Assembly (NCBI GenBank): GCA_030425945.1
Contig: JAUHZL010000192.1
Location: forward strand, 1 to 6,054
Length of the DNA stretch: 6,054 nucleotides
Direction of reading: 5' to 3'
DNA from: Alphaproteobacteria bacterium
GTDB taxonomy: Bacteria; Pseudomonadota; Alphaproteobacteria; Rhodobacterales; Rhodobacteraceae
The notes under the pieces are model-generated. The model was not told the DNA's origin and ran no database searches. It saw nothing but the letters and a program-made list of their open reading frames with translations. This document shows positions 1 to 5,842 of the stretch, one piece after another; the first letter of the stretch is position 1, and every line of letters starts with the position of its first letter. The translations under genes and the position numbers were made by a program.

Positions 1-44
1 CCCACTCATGGCCGAACGGACGGACCGGATCAAGCGCGGTGACC

Positions 45-73
45 TTGCATCGGCGCGGCCTGCCGCCTAGCTT
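45..73 (+). promoter_or_regulatory. Candidate moaA promoter giving a leaderless start
   Basis: TTGCAT at 45-50 and TAGCTT at 68-73 are separated by 17 bp. They fit a relaxed sigma-70-type -35/-10 pair: the TTG core and the TAnnnT pattern are the best-kept positions in alphaproteobacteria. A -10 ending at 73 would place transcription initiation at about 79-81, on the A of the moaA ATG at 80. No purine-rich Shine-Dalgarno sequence lies between 68 and 79, which agrees with a leaderless mRNA. This is a match by eye in GC-rich DNA and is not proven. The rest of 1-79 shows no gene I can support. Confidence 0.35.
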
Positions 74-79
74 CGCGCC

Positions 80-1102
80 ATGACCGAGACCGCCCTGCAC
101 CCGGCCCCGCTGATCGACCCGTTCGCGCGGGCCATTTCCTATCTCCGGGTCTCGGTGACCGACCGCTGCGATTTCCGCTGCGTCTATTGCATGTCCGAGC
201 AGATGCAGTTCCTGCCGAAGGCCGAGTTGCTGACGCTCGAGGAACTGGACCGGCTGTGCTCGGCCTTCGTGCGGCTCGGGGTGCGCAAGCTGCGCATCAC
301 CGGGGGCGAGCCGCTGGTGCGGCGCAACATCCTGAGCTTCTTCCACGCGATGTCGCGGCACCTCGAGTCGGGCGCGCTGGAAGAGCTGACGCTGACCACC
401 AACGGCAGCCAGCTTGAACGCTTCGCGCCGGACCTCGCGGCGGCGGGGGTGCGGCGGATCAACGTGTCGCTCGACACGCTGGACGAGGCGAAATTCGCCC
501 GCGTCACCCGCTGGGGCCGCCTGCCGCAGGTGCTGAAGGGGATCGACGCGGCCCGGGCCGCCGGGCTGCGGGTCAAGATCAACGCGGTGGCGCTGAAGGG
601 GTTCAACGAGGACGAGTTGCTGCGGCTGACCGAGTGGTGCGCCGAGGGCGGCATGGACCTGACCTGGATCGAGGTGATGCCGATGGGCGATCTCGGCGGC
701 GAGGACCGGGTCGGCCAGTTCTGGAGCCTGAAGGACGTGCGCGCGGCGCTGGCGCAGCACTACACCCTGACCGACCTCGCCGAGCGGACCGGTGGACCGG
801 CGCGCTACGTCCGGCTGGAGGAAACCGGGCAGAAGGTCGGGTTCATCACGCCGCTCAGCCACAATTTCTGCGAAAGCTGCAACCGGGTGCGGGTGACCTG
901 CACGGGCGAGTTGTTCATGTGCCTCGGGCAGGAGGACAACGCCGACCTGCGCGCGCCGCTGCGGGCCAGCGCCGGGGACGGGCCGCTGGAAGACGCGATC
1001 CGGGCCGCCATCGCGCTGAAGCCGAAAGGGCATGACTTCGACTATTCGCGCCAGCGCGCGGACGGCCAGGTCTCGCGCCACATGAGCCACACCGGGGGCT
1101 GA
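80..1102 (+). CDS. moaA: GTP 3',8-cyclase MoaA (molybdenum cofactor biosynthesis)
   Basis: A radical SAM enzyme of 340 aa, the usual length for MoaA. With MoaC it converts GTP, via 3',8-cyclo-GTP, to cyclic pyranopterin monophosphate, the first step of molybdenum cofactor synthesis in the cytoplasm. The N-terminal cluster motif CxxxCxxC is C30, C34, C37 (RCDFRCVYC), followed by the SAM-binding GGEP at 75-78. The second, C-terminal [4Fe-4S] site that binds GTP is C264, C267 and C281, within HNFCESCNRVR and its continuation. The protein ends in the conserved Gly-Gly (339-340) needed for catalysis in the family. The start is well fixed: an in-frame TAG lies 12 nt upstream (68-70) and the first cluster begins at residue 30. 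There is no Shine-Dalgarno sequence. The gene stands alone, with no other moa gene in the window, and faces the minus-strand operon tail to tail. Confidence 0.97.
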   Translation: MTETALHPAPLIDPFARAISYLRVSVTDRCDFRCVYCMSEQMQFLPKAELLTLEELDRLCSAFVRLGVRKLRITGGEPLVRRNILSFFHAMSRHLESGALEELTLTTNGSQLERFAPDLAAAGVRRINVSLDTLDEAKFARVTRWGRLPQVLKGIDAARAAGLRVKINAVALKGFNEDELLRLTEWCAEGGMDLTWIEVMPMGDLGGEDRVGQFWSLKDVRAALAQHYTLTDLAERTGGPARYVRLEETGQKVGFITPLSHNFCESCNRVRVTCTGELFMCLGQEDNADLRAPLRASAGDGPLEDAIRAAIALKPKGHDFDYSRQRADGQVSRHMSHTGG

Positions 1103-1160
1103 GACTTTACGACATCCGAACGGGGCGCACGGCGGAGCCGGGCGAGGACACAGGTTTCGC

Positions 1161-1188
1161 GGCCAAGGGATTGGTCTTGCTGAATTTT
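1161..1188 (+). terminator. Weak candidate terminator hairpin after moaA
   Basis: GGCCAA (1161-1166) and TTGGTC (1171-1176) form a 6-bp stem with one G-U pair around a GGGA tetraloop of GNRA type. It is followed by TTGCTGAATTTT. The U tract is interrupted and lies late, so this is a weaker candidate than the hairpin at 1240-1265. It lies 58 bp past the moaA stop. The stretch 1103-1160 shows nothing else that I can name. Confidence 0.25.
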
Positions 1189-1192
1189 GCAC

Positions 1193-1247
1193 GTCGGTAT
1201 CGCGTCGGTATTCTGTCGGTATTCCGTCGGTGCAGGATCGGTGCGCC
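1193..1247. repeat. 11-bp periodic tandem array (GTCGGTATnnn)
   Basis: Five consecutive 11-bp units begin at 1193, 1204, 1215, 1226 and 1237. The first three start GTCGGTAT, the fourth GTCGGTGC and the fifth ATCGGTGC, so units decay toward the right. The 3-bp tails vary (CGC, TCT, TCC, AGG, GCC). The spacing is exactly 11 bp, close to one helical turn. The array sits between two convergent transcription units, in DNA more AT-rich than the flanking genes. It could be a simple slippage repeat, an array of phased protein-binding sites, or part of a dispersed intergenic repeat family. No function can be assigned from the sequence. Confidence 0.7.
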
Positions 1248-1265
1248 TTTGGCGTGTCTTTTCTT
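1240..1265 (+). terminator. Candidate rho-independent terminator for moaA
   Basis: The stem pairs 1240-1247 (GGTGCGCC) with 1251-1258 (GGCGTGTC) through a TTT loop. Four G-C pairs sit next to the loop, followed by three G-U wobbles and a closing G-C. The T-rich tract runs TTTTCTT (1259-1265) directly after the stem. Placement 138 bp beyond the moaA stop, in the convergent spacer, is sensible. The stem overlaps the last unit of the 11-bp array. The wobble pairs and the single C in the T tract keep confidence moderate. Confidence 0.45.
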
Positions 1266-1304
1266 GCGCACCTTCGGTGAGAGCCTTTTTGCGCACCTTC
1301 GGTG
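1264..1304. repeat. Duplicated 16-bp hairpin-forming repeat
   Basis: TTGCGCACCTTCGGTG occurs twice in direct orientation, at 1264-1279 and 1289-1304, with a 25-bp offset. Each copy carries an inverted repeat, CACC-TTC-GGTG. In the second copy the stem extends to a perfect 6 bp (CGCACC 1292-1297, GGTGCG 1301-1306). The first copy is followed at 1286-1290 by TTTTT, so on the plus strand it could act as a second weak terminator. No matching U tract follows the hairpin on the minus strand, so it does not look like an intrinsic terminator for the opposing operon. Confidence 0.6.
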
Positions 1305-1307
1305 CGA

Positions 1308-1339
1308 CGCCTCCGGCGGGAGTATTTGGGCCAAGAAGA
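1308..1339. other. CTCC-GGCG-GGAG intergenic element at the operon 3' end
   Basis: Two mutually exclusive hairpins overlap here: CGCC-TCC-GGCG (1308-1318) and CTCC-GGCG-GGAG (1311-1322). They are followed by TATTTGGGCCAAGAAGAA. I recall near-identical short elements, a CTCCGGCGGGAG core then TATTTGG and an AAGA-rich tail, scattered after genes in Rhodobacterales genomes. That recollection was not checked. The element ends about 17 bp past the stop of the last minus-strand gene (1356), so it would lie in that operon's 3' untranslated region. It may take part in 3'-end formation or RNA stability. Confidence 0.4.
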
Positions 1340-1355
1340 AGGGGGGCGGCGCGCG

Positions 1356-2396
1356 CTAGAGCGGGCAGTCGAGGCCGAGATCGGCCGCGCCCCGGCGCAA
1401 GGCGTCGCGGGTGGCGGGCGGCAGATCGAGGCCCTCGGCGCGGTGGCGGGCTTCGGCGCGGGCCTCGGGCTCGCCCGGGGTCAGGATCTCGGTCACGCCG
1501 GGCGCGGGGCGGGCGCTTTTCAATTGCGCGACGAGAGCTTCCATGTCGGCCTCGAACGCGGCCAGCGGGCGCAACTGCGCGATGTCGATGGCCATCGCGA
1601 AAAAGCCCGCACCCGAACGGCCCTCGGGGACATACGGCCCGGTCACGCCCAGCCCGAAGCCCGAGCCGGAGAGCACGCCCGCCAGCGTGTCCACCATCAT
1701 CGCGAGGCCGTAGCCCTTGTGCCCGGCGAGCGGCAGGATGGTGCCCGCGATGCCCGCCGCCGGGTCGGTGGTGATCCGGCCCTCGGCGTCCATCGCCCAG
1801 CCTTCGGGGATCGGGGTGCCGCGGGCCTGGGCCGCGTAGAGCTTGCCGCGCGCGACGGCGGTCATCGCCATGTCGAGGAGGAACGGCGGGTGCGCGCCCG
1901 CCGGTGCCGCCCAGGACCACGGGTTGGTGCCGAGCCGCTTGTCGCGCCCACCCCAGGGCGCCATCGCGGGGCTGGCGTTGGCACAGAGCATCCCGATGCA
2001 GCCCGCCTGCGCCGCCGCCCGGGTGAAATACATCGCCATGCCGAAATGCCCGGCGTTGCGGACCGAGACCGCGCCGATCCCGTGCGCGCGGGCGCGGGCG
2101 ATGGCGGTGTCCATCGCGCTGCGGGCCAGCACCTGCCCCACCCCGTCGCCGCCGTCGAGCAGCACCAGCGCGCCCGCGTCGGCCAGCGGCTCGGCCCGGG
2201 TGACCGGGGTCATCGCGCCCGATTGCAGCCGCGCGGCATACCAGAAGGTCCGGAGCGCGCCGTGCGAGGGGTGACCCCACAACTCGGCCTGCACGAGGCT
2301 GTCGGCGACCAGCGCGGCATCCTCCGGCGGCAGGCCGAGCCGCCGGTAGACGGCGGCGATGAAGGCCGCGAGCGCCTCGGGGCGGACCCGTTCCAT
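1356..2396 (-). CDS. Ldh2/AllD/DpkA-family NAD(P)H-dependent oxidoreductase
   Basis: A 346-aa member of the malate/L-lactate dehydrogenase family (Ldh2), unrelated to Rossmann-fold lactate dehydrogenases. Characterised relatives are archaeal malate dehydrogenase, ureidoglycolate dehydrogenase AllD, sulfolactate dehydrogenase and the delta1-piperideine-2-carboxylate/pyrroline-2-carboxylate reductase DpkA. Family landmarks are SHG (44-46, with H45), NAGHFG (114-119, catalytic-type H117), GTNP (156-159), a D175 stretch leading to VARGK, and HKGYGLAMMVD (226-236). The length is typical and the protein appears intact. The ATG at 2396 is chosen because a GAAGG ribosome site (2403-2407) lies 6 nt upstream inside the preceding gene. 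The upstream in-frame extension would only overlap that gene. Its start is 2 bp past the preceding stop, so translation is probably coupled. It is last in the operon. Next to deacylases, an imino-, keto- or hydroxy-acid substrate is plausible, but the exact one is unknown. Confidence 0.88.
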   Translation of the reverse strand: MERVRPEALAAFIAAVYRRLGLPPEDAALVADSLVQAELWGHPSHGALRTFWYAARLQSGAMTPVTRAEPLADAGALVLLDGGDGVGQVLARSAMDTAIARARAHGIGAVSVRNAGHFGMAMYFTRAAAQAGCIGMLCANASPAMAPWGGRDKRLGTNPWSWAAPAGAHPPFLLDMAMTAVARGKLYAAQARGTPIPEGWAMDAEGRITTDPAAGIAGTILPLAGHKGYGLAMMVDTLAGVLSGSGFGLGVTGPYVPEGRSGAGFFAMAIDIAQLRPLAAFEADMEALVAQLKSARPAPGVTEILTPGEPEARAEARHRAEGLDLPPATRDALRRGAADLGLDCPL

Positions 2397-2398
2397 GC

Positions 2399-3079
2399 TC
2401 AGCCTTCGGCGTCGATGGCGCGGGTGTCGCCGGTGGCGACCAGCGTCCGCGTCGCCTTGGCGCTGGCGTAGGTCCAGAAGATCGTCAGCGTCTCGGGTCC
2501 GGGGTTGCGGAACCGGTGCGGGACATCGGCGGGGATATAGCTGACCTCGCCCAGCTCCATCGGGCGCTCCTGCCCGTCGACCTCGACGATGGCGCGGCCC
2601 GAGACGACGAGCACCGCCTCCTCGCAATTGTGGGTGTGGAGCGGGATCGCGCCCATCGGCGGCAGTTCGGTGAAGCCGTTGCGGAAGGACGCGCCCGAGT
2701 CCCTGGCCAGCATCTTGACGGTCATCGCGCCGTTCCCGCGGTCGAGATGCGGGCGCTCGGCGGGGTTCAGGTGCAGGGGGGCTGTCGGCGCGGGGGCATC
2801 GAGCTGCCAGCAGTGCACCGCCTTGTCGCGGATCATCTCCCGCGTCGTCGCGTCGAAGTCGTGGTAGTGTGGCGTGGTCTTGTGCGCCTCGAAGGCGGCG
2901 GCGTCGGCATAGAGCTCGTAGAGGAAGATCCGCGCCGGGTCGGCGGGGTCCTCGGCAACGTCGAACCGGTGGCAGCCCGGCTCGTCGCGCAGGCTGGCCG
3001 CCGCGTTGGCGCGCACCAGCGGGAGGAAGTCCTCCCGCCGGTCGGGGTCGAGGGTGAAGGTGACGGTGACCGCGAACAT
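2399..3079 (-). CDS. ABM-domain/cupin fusion protein
   Basis: A 226-aa cytosolic protein with two small domains in one uninterrupted frame. Residues 1 to about 95 resemble the antibiotic biosynthesis monooxygenase (ABM, YgiN-like) dimeric alpha/beta barrel: MFAVTVTFTL, then EPGCHRFDV, FLYELYADAAAFEAH and HYHDF. Residues about 115-215 are a cupin. Motif 1 is G143-x4-H148-T-H150-x3-E154-x6-G161. Motif 2 is G177-x5-P183, H188, N192. These give the usual His-His-Glu-His metal site. YgiN relatives act on quinols or have no known substrate; lone cupins of this kind bind metal and may be isomerases, dioxygenases or sensors. A strong AAGGGG ribosome site (3087-3092) overlaps the upstream TAA and lies 7 nt before the ATG, so the start is well supported. 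A cupin-only start at M119 exists, but I see no separate stop or ribosome site there. Function unknown. Confidence 0.82.
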   Translation of the reverse strand: MFAVTVTFTLDPDRREDFLPLVRANAAASLRDEPGCHRFDVAEDPADPARIFLYELYADAAAFEAHKTTPHYHDFDATTREMIRDKAVHCWQLDAPAPTAPLHLNPAERPHLDRGNGAMTVKMLARDSGASFRNGFTELPPMGAIPLHTHNCEEAVLVVSGRAIVEVDGQERPMELGEVSYIPADVPHRFRNPGPETLTIFWTYASAKATRTLVATGDTRAIDAEG

Positions 3080-3090
3080 GCGCCCGCCCC

Positions 3091-4254
3091 TTACGCGGCG
3101 GGCATCCGGCGCTCGACGATCTCGGCCCACCACGAGCACCCGGCGGGGATCGCCTCGTCGGTGAAGTTGTACTTCGGATGGTGGACGCTGGCGGTGTCGC
3201 CGTTGCCGACGAGGATATAGGCGCCCGGGCGTTCCTCCAGCATGAAGGCGAAGTCCTCGCCGCCCATCACCAGCGGGGCCTCGTCGCAGCCGCCGGAGAC
3301 GGCGCGGGCGACCTCGGCGGCGAACTCGGTCTGTTCCTCGTGGTTCACCATGACCGGGTAGCCGCGGTGGTAGGTGACCTCGCCGGTGCCGCCGAAGGTG
3401 GCGGTGATCCCGGCGACGATCTCCCGGATGCGCTTCTCGGCGAGGTCGCGCATCTCGGGCGACATGGTGCGGACGGTGCCCTTCAGGTGGACCTTCTGCG
3501 GGATCACGTTGAAGGCGGTCGAGGAGGTCGTGAAGGCGGTGACCGACACGACGATCTGCTGCACCGGGTCGGCATTGCGGCTGACGATGATCTGCATCGC
3601 CAGCACGAGTTGCGCCGCCATCACCGTGGTGTCGACGGTTTCCTGCGGCTTGGCGGCGTGGCCGCCCTTGCCTTCGAGGGCGATGTCGAACTGGTCGGTG
3701 GCGGCGAAGAAGGCGCCGGGGCGGATCGCGAAGCTGCCGACCGGGCGGCCGGGCCAGTTGTGCATCCCGTAGACCTCCTGGATGTTCCAGCGGTCCATCA
3801 TGCCGTCCTCGCACATCTCGCGGCCGCCGCCGCCGCCCTCCTCGGCGGGCTGGAAGATCACCACGACGGTGCCGTCGAAGTTGCGGGTCTCGGAGAGATA
3901 CTTCGCCGCGCCCAGCAGCATCGCGGTGTGGCCGTCATGGCCGCAGGCATGCATCGCGCCGGGGGTCTTCGAGGCATAGTCGAGGCCGGTGTCCTCGAGG
4001 ATCGGCAGGGCGTCCATGTCGGCGCGCAGGCCGATGACCTTGCCCGCGCTGTCGGTCTTGCCCTTGATGACGCCCACGACGCCGGTGCGCCCGATCCCCT
4101 CGACCACCTCGTCGCAGCCGAAGGCGCGCAGCTTCTCGGCCACCACGCCCGCCGTGCGGTGCGTCTCGAACAGGATCTCCGGGTGCTCGTGCAGGTCGCG
4201 CCGCCATTCGGTGATCTCGGGGAGCAGTTCGGCGAAACGGTTCTTGATGGGCAT
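3091..4254 (-). CDS. M20 family amidohydrolase, tandem copy A (aminoacylase/hippurate hydrolase type)
   Basis: A 387-aa dinuclear metallohydrolase of peptidase family M20D (HipO, YxeP, plant ILL2 type), which releases an acyl group from N-acyl amino acids. Motifs: DLHEHPE (20-26), RADMDALP (77-84), MHACGHDGHT (101-110) with ligands C104 and H106, QPAEEG (135-140) with general base E138 and ligand E139, MHNWP with H165, and HHP (358-360) supplying the last ligand. GKGGHAA (195-201) belongs to the lid/dimerisation domain. There is no signal peptide, so it should be cytoplasmic. AAGGAG lies 8 nt before the ATG. It follows copy B by 22 bp and precedes the ABM-cupin gene by 11 bp. Through residue 140 it is about 89% identical to copy B (my count), but only about half identical over 141-320. 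The natural substrate is unknown; hippurate-like, N-acetyl or other N-acyl amino acids are all possible. Confidence 0.93.
   Translation of the reverse strand: MPIKNRFAELLPEITEWRRDLHEHPEILFETHRTAGVVAEKLRAFGCDEVVEGIGRTGVVGVIKGKTDSAGKVIGLRADMDALPILEDTGLDYASKTPGAMHACGHDGHTAMLLGAAKYLSETRNFDGTVVVIFQPAEEGGGGGREMCEDGMMDRWNIQEVYGMHNWPGRPVGSFAIRPGAFFAATDQFDIALEGKGGHAAKPQETVDTTVMAAQLVLAMQIIVSRNADPVQQIVVSVTAFTTSSTAFNVIPQKVHLKGTVRTMSPEMRDLAEKRIREIVAGITATFGGTGEVTYHRGYPVMVNHEEQTEFAAEVARAVSGGCDEAPLVMGGEDFAFMLEERPGAYILVGNGDTASVHHPKYNFTDEAIPAGCSWWAEIVERRMPAA
3866..3966. repeat. 101-bp exact repeat, copy in M20 gene A
   Basis: This stretch is identical, base for base, to 5052-5152 at a constant offset of 1186 bp. 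It covers codons about 97-130 of the hydrolase, including the metal-binding MHACGHDGHT. Mismatches flank it on both sides: G3865 against C5051, and C3967 against T5153. Identity includes every synonymous third position, unlike the diverged 3' halves of the two genes. Confidence 0.9.
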
Positions 4255-4276
4255 GGGCGCGTCTCCTTGGTCGGGG

Positions 4277-5440
4277 TCAGGCCGAGAGGCGTCGTTCGAC
4301 GATCTCGGCGAAGAAGCTGCATCCGTAGGGGATGGCCTCGTCGTTGAAGTTGTAGTTCGGGTGATGGCACTGGGCCGAGTCGCCGTTGCCGAGGAAGAGA
4401 TAGGCCCCCGGCCGGGCCTCGAGCATGTAGGAGAAATCCTCGGAGGGCATGATCGGGGGGACCTCGCCCTCGACCATCGGCGAGACCGCGCGGGCGGCGT
4501 CGGTCGCGAAGGCGGCGGCGTCGGTGTCGTTGACGGTGACCGGGTAGCCGGCGGTCCAGGTGACCTCGGCGCGGGCCCCGAAGGCGCTGGCGGTGTCCTC
4601 GGCGACGCGGCGGACGCGGGCCTCCATCAGGGCGCGGGCCTCGGGGTCGAGGGTGCGGACCGTCCCGCGCAGGGTCGCGGTGTGGGCGATGATGTTCGAG
4701 GCGGAGCTGTCGGTGGTGAAGGTGCCGACGGTCAGCACGACGCGCTGCAGCGGGTTCACGTTGCGCGACACGATGCTGTGCAGGGTAACGACGACCTGCG
4801 CCGCGGCCAGCGTGGTGTCCACCGCGTGGTGCGGTTCGGCGGCGTGGCCGCCCTTGCCCGTCACGACGATCTCGAACTCGTCCGACGAGGCCATCAGCGC
4901 GCCGGGACGGGTGGCGAACATGCCGACCGGCAGGCCAGGGGCGTTGTGCATGCCGTAGACCTCCTGCACGCCCCAGCGCTCCATCAGGCCGTCCTCGACC
5001 ATGGCGAGGCCGCCTGCCCCGCCCTCCTCGGCGGGCTGGAAGATCAGGACCACGGTGCCGTCGAAGTTGCGGGTCTCGGAGAGATACTTCGCCGCGCCCA
5101 GCAGCATCGCGGTGTGGCCGTCATGGCCGCAGGCATGCATCGCGCCGGGGGTTTCCGAGGCGTAGTCGAGGCCCGTCGTCTCGTGGATCGGCAGCGCGTC
5201 CATGTCGGCGCGCAGGCCGATGACCTTGCCGGAGCTGTCCGACCGCCCCTTGATGACGCCGACGACGCCGGTGCGGCCGATCCCCTCGACCACCTCGTCG
5301 CAGCCGAAGGCACGCAGCTTTTCGGCGACGAACCCGGCGGTGCGCGGCAGGTCGTACATGATCTCGGGATGGGCGTGCAGGTCGCGGCGCCACGCGGTGA
5401 TCTCGGGCAGCAGTTCGGCGAAACGGTTCTTGATCGGCAT
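4277..5440 (-). CDS. M20 family amidohydrolase, tandem copy B (aminoacylase/hippurate hydrolase type)
   Basis: A second 387-aa M20D-type metallohydrolase, the upstream partner of the tandem pair. All catalytic landmarks are present: DLHAHPE (20-26), RADMDALP (77-84), MHACGHDGHT with C104 and H106, QPAEEG with E138/E139, MHNAP with H165, GKGGHAA (195-201) and HHP (359-361). It is therefore predicted to be active. Compared with copy A it has one extra residue at about 329-330 and one fewer at the C-terminus, so the lengths match by chance. Lid-domain and pocket-side differences (W167 to A, and divergence at 181-190 and 210-290) suggest a different acyl or amino acid preference. AAAGGA lies 9 nt before the ATG. 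A longer in-frame reading exists upstream but would overlap the SnoaL-like gene. It sits 14 bp after that gene and 22 bp before copy A. Confidence 0.93.
   Translation of the reverse strand: MPIKNRFAELLPEITAWRRDLHAHPEIMYDLPRTAGFVAEKLRAFGCDEVVEGIGRTGVVGVIKGRSDSSGKVIGLRADMDALPIHETTGLDYASETPGAMHACGHDGHTAMLLGAAKYLSETRNFDGTVVLIFQPAEEGGAGGLAMVEDGLMERWGVQEVYGMHNAPGLPVGMFATRPGALMASSDEFEIVVTGKGGHAAEPHHAVDTTLAAAQVVVTLHSIVSRNVNPLQRVVLTVGTFTTDSSASNIIAHTATLRGTVRTLDPEARALMEARVRRVAEDTASAFGARAEVTWTAGYPVTVNDTDAAAFATDAARAVSPMVEGEVPPIMPSEDFSYMLEARPGAYLFLGNGDSAQCHHPNYNFNDEAIPYGCSFFAEIVERRLSA
5052..5152. repeat. 101-bp exact repeat, copy in M20 gene B
   Basis: Partner of 3866-3966, in direct orientation at an offset of 1186 bp, which is the duplication period (1164-bp gene plus 22-bp spacer). 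Shorter exact blocks at the same offset lie nearby, for example 5277-5311 against 4091-4125 (35 bp). The high-identity zone therefore covers the gene's 5' third rather than a single motif. Confidence 0.9.
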
Positions 5441-5454
5441 GGTCCGCGGTCCTT

Positions 5455-5832
5455 TCAGGCGTACTTGTCGCCCACGTGCGCCCGGAGCGCGTGGGTGTCG
5501 TAGTAGATGCGCAGCGCGGCGACGCGCCCTGCCCCGTCGAAGGTGAAGTGGTCCACCCCCTCGAACGAGACCGTGGTGCCGTCCGCCAGGGTCCACTCGT
5601 AGTTGAACCGCCCGGCGGAGGTGGTCTCGCCATGGGTCGCGTCCAGCAGGCTGACCCGGCTGTCCGAGGTCGCGGCGGCGAGGCGGGCGAAGAAGTCGGT
5701 GGCGGACAGGCTGCCGAGGAAGGGCGAGACCACGATGCCGTCCGGCGAGAAGAGCGCCAGCACGGCTTCGGTGTCGCCCGCCGAGAGGGCGGCAAAGTAG
5801 CGTCGGAGCACCTCTGTCCGGGCGGGACTCAT
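5455..5832 (-). CDS. SnoaL/NTF2-like small protein
   Basis: A 125-aa protein with the layout of the NTF2/SnoaL-like fold: an N-terminal helix RTEVLRRYFAALSAGD (5-20), then AVLALFSPDGIVVSPF (23-38), and strand-rich FNYEWTLADGTTVSFEGVD (76-94) and HFTFDGAGRVAALRIYYD (95-112). Family members include polyketide cyclases, ketosteroid isomerase, dehydratases and many uncharacterised small ligand-binding proteins. No specific catalytic residue can be assigned here. The ATG at 5832 lies 10 bp past the argE-like stop. The Shine-Dalgarno match is poor, so translational coupling is likely. The frame stays open upstream to 6018, but that stretch is antisense-free overlap with the argE-like coding frame and is not used. 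It may act on, or bind, the small acid handled by the neighbouring hydrolases; that is inference. Confidence 0.8.
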   Translation of the reverse strand: MSPARTEVLRRYFAALSAGDTEAVLALFSPDGIVVSPFLGSLSATDFFARLAAATSDSRVSLLDATHGETTSAGRFNYEWTLADGTTVSFEGVDHFTFDGAGRVAALRIYYDTHALRAHVGDKYA

Positions 5833-5842
5833 CGCCGGGCCG

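Noticed and set aside
1..12. Possible divergent minus-strand start (ATG at 9-7)
   Set aside because: Only three codons are visible and there is no clear ribosome site, so a divergent gene cannot be supported.
1107..1334. 75-aa minus-strand frame in the convergent spacer
   Set aside because: It translates the 11-bp array and hairpins into a basic, repetitive peptide. There is no ribosome site, and no codon bias like the neighbours, so it is treated as non-coding.
1302..2471. 389-aa plus-strand open frame opposite the Ldh2-type gene
   Set aside because: Arg/Gly/Ala-rich translation without a domain; the minus strand carries the intact SHG, NAGHFG, GTNP and HKGYG landmarks.
1356..2627. Longer start for the Ldh2-type protein (423 aa)
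   Set aside because: The extra N-terminus is an out-of-frame reading of the cupin gene. The ATG at 2396, with GAAGG 6 nt upstream, gives the normal family length.
3178..4347. 389-aa plus-strand open frame opposite M20 copy A
   Set aside because: Low-complexity translation rich in Gly, Ala, Val, Asp and His, as expected from the complement of a GC-rich gene. It lies antisense to a gene with full catalytic motifs and has no ribosome site or recognisable domain.
3091..5440. Tandem M20 pair as an assembly duplication artefact
   Set aside because: The 3' halves differ by about half their residues and the spacers and ribosome sites differ, so the copies are true paralogues.
3989..5503. 504-aa plus-strand open frame opposite M20 copy B
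   Set aside because: Same reasoning; it spans two real genes and their spacer on the other strand. Internal similarity to the 3178-4347 frame simply reflects the tandem M20 duplication.
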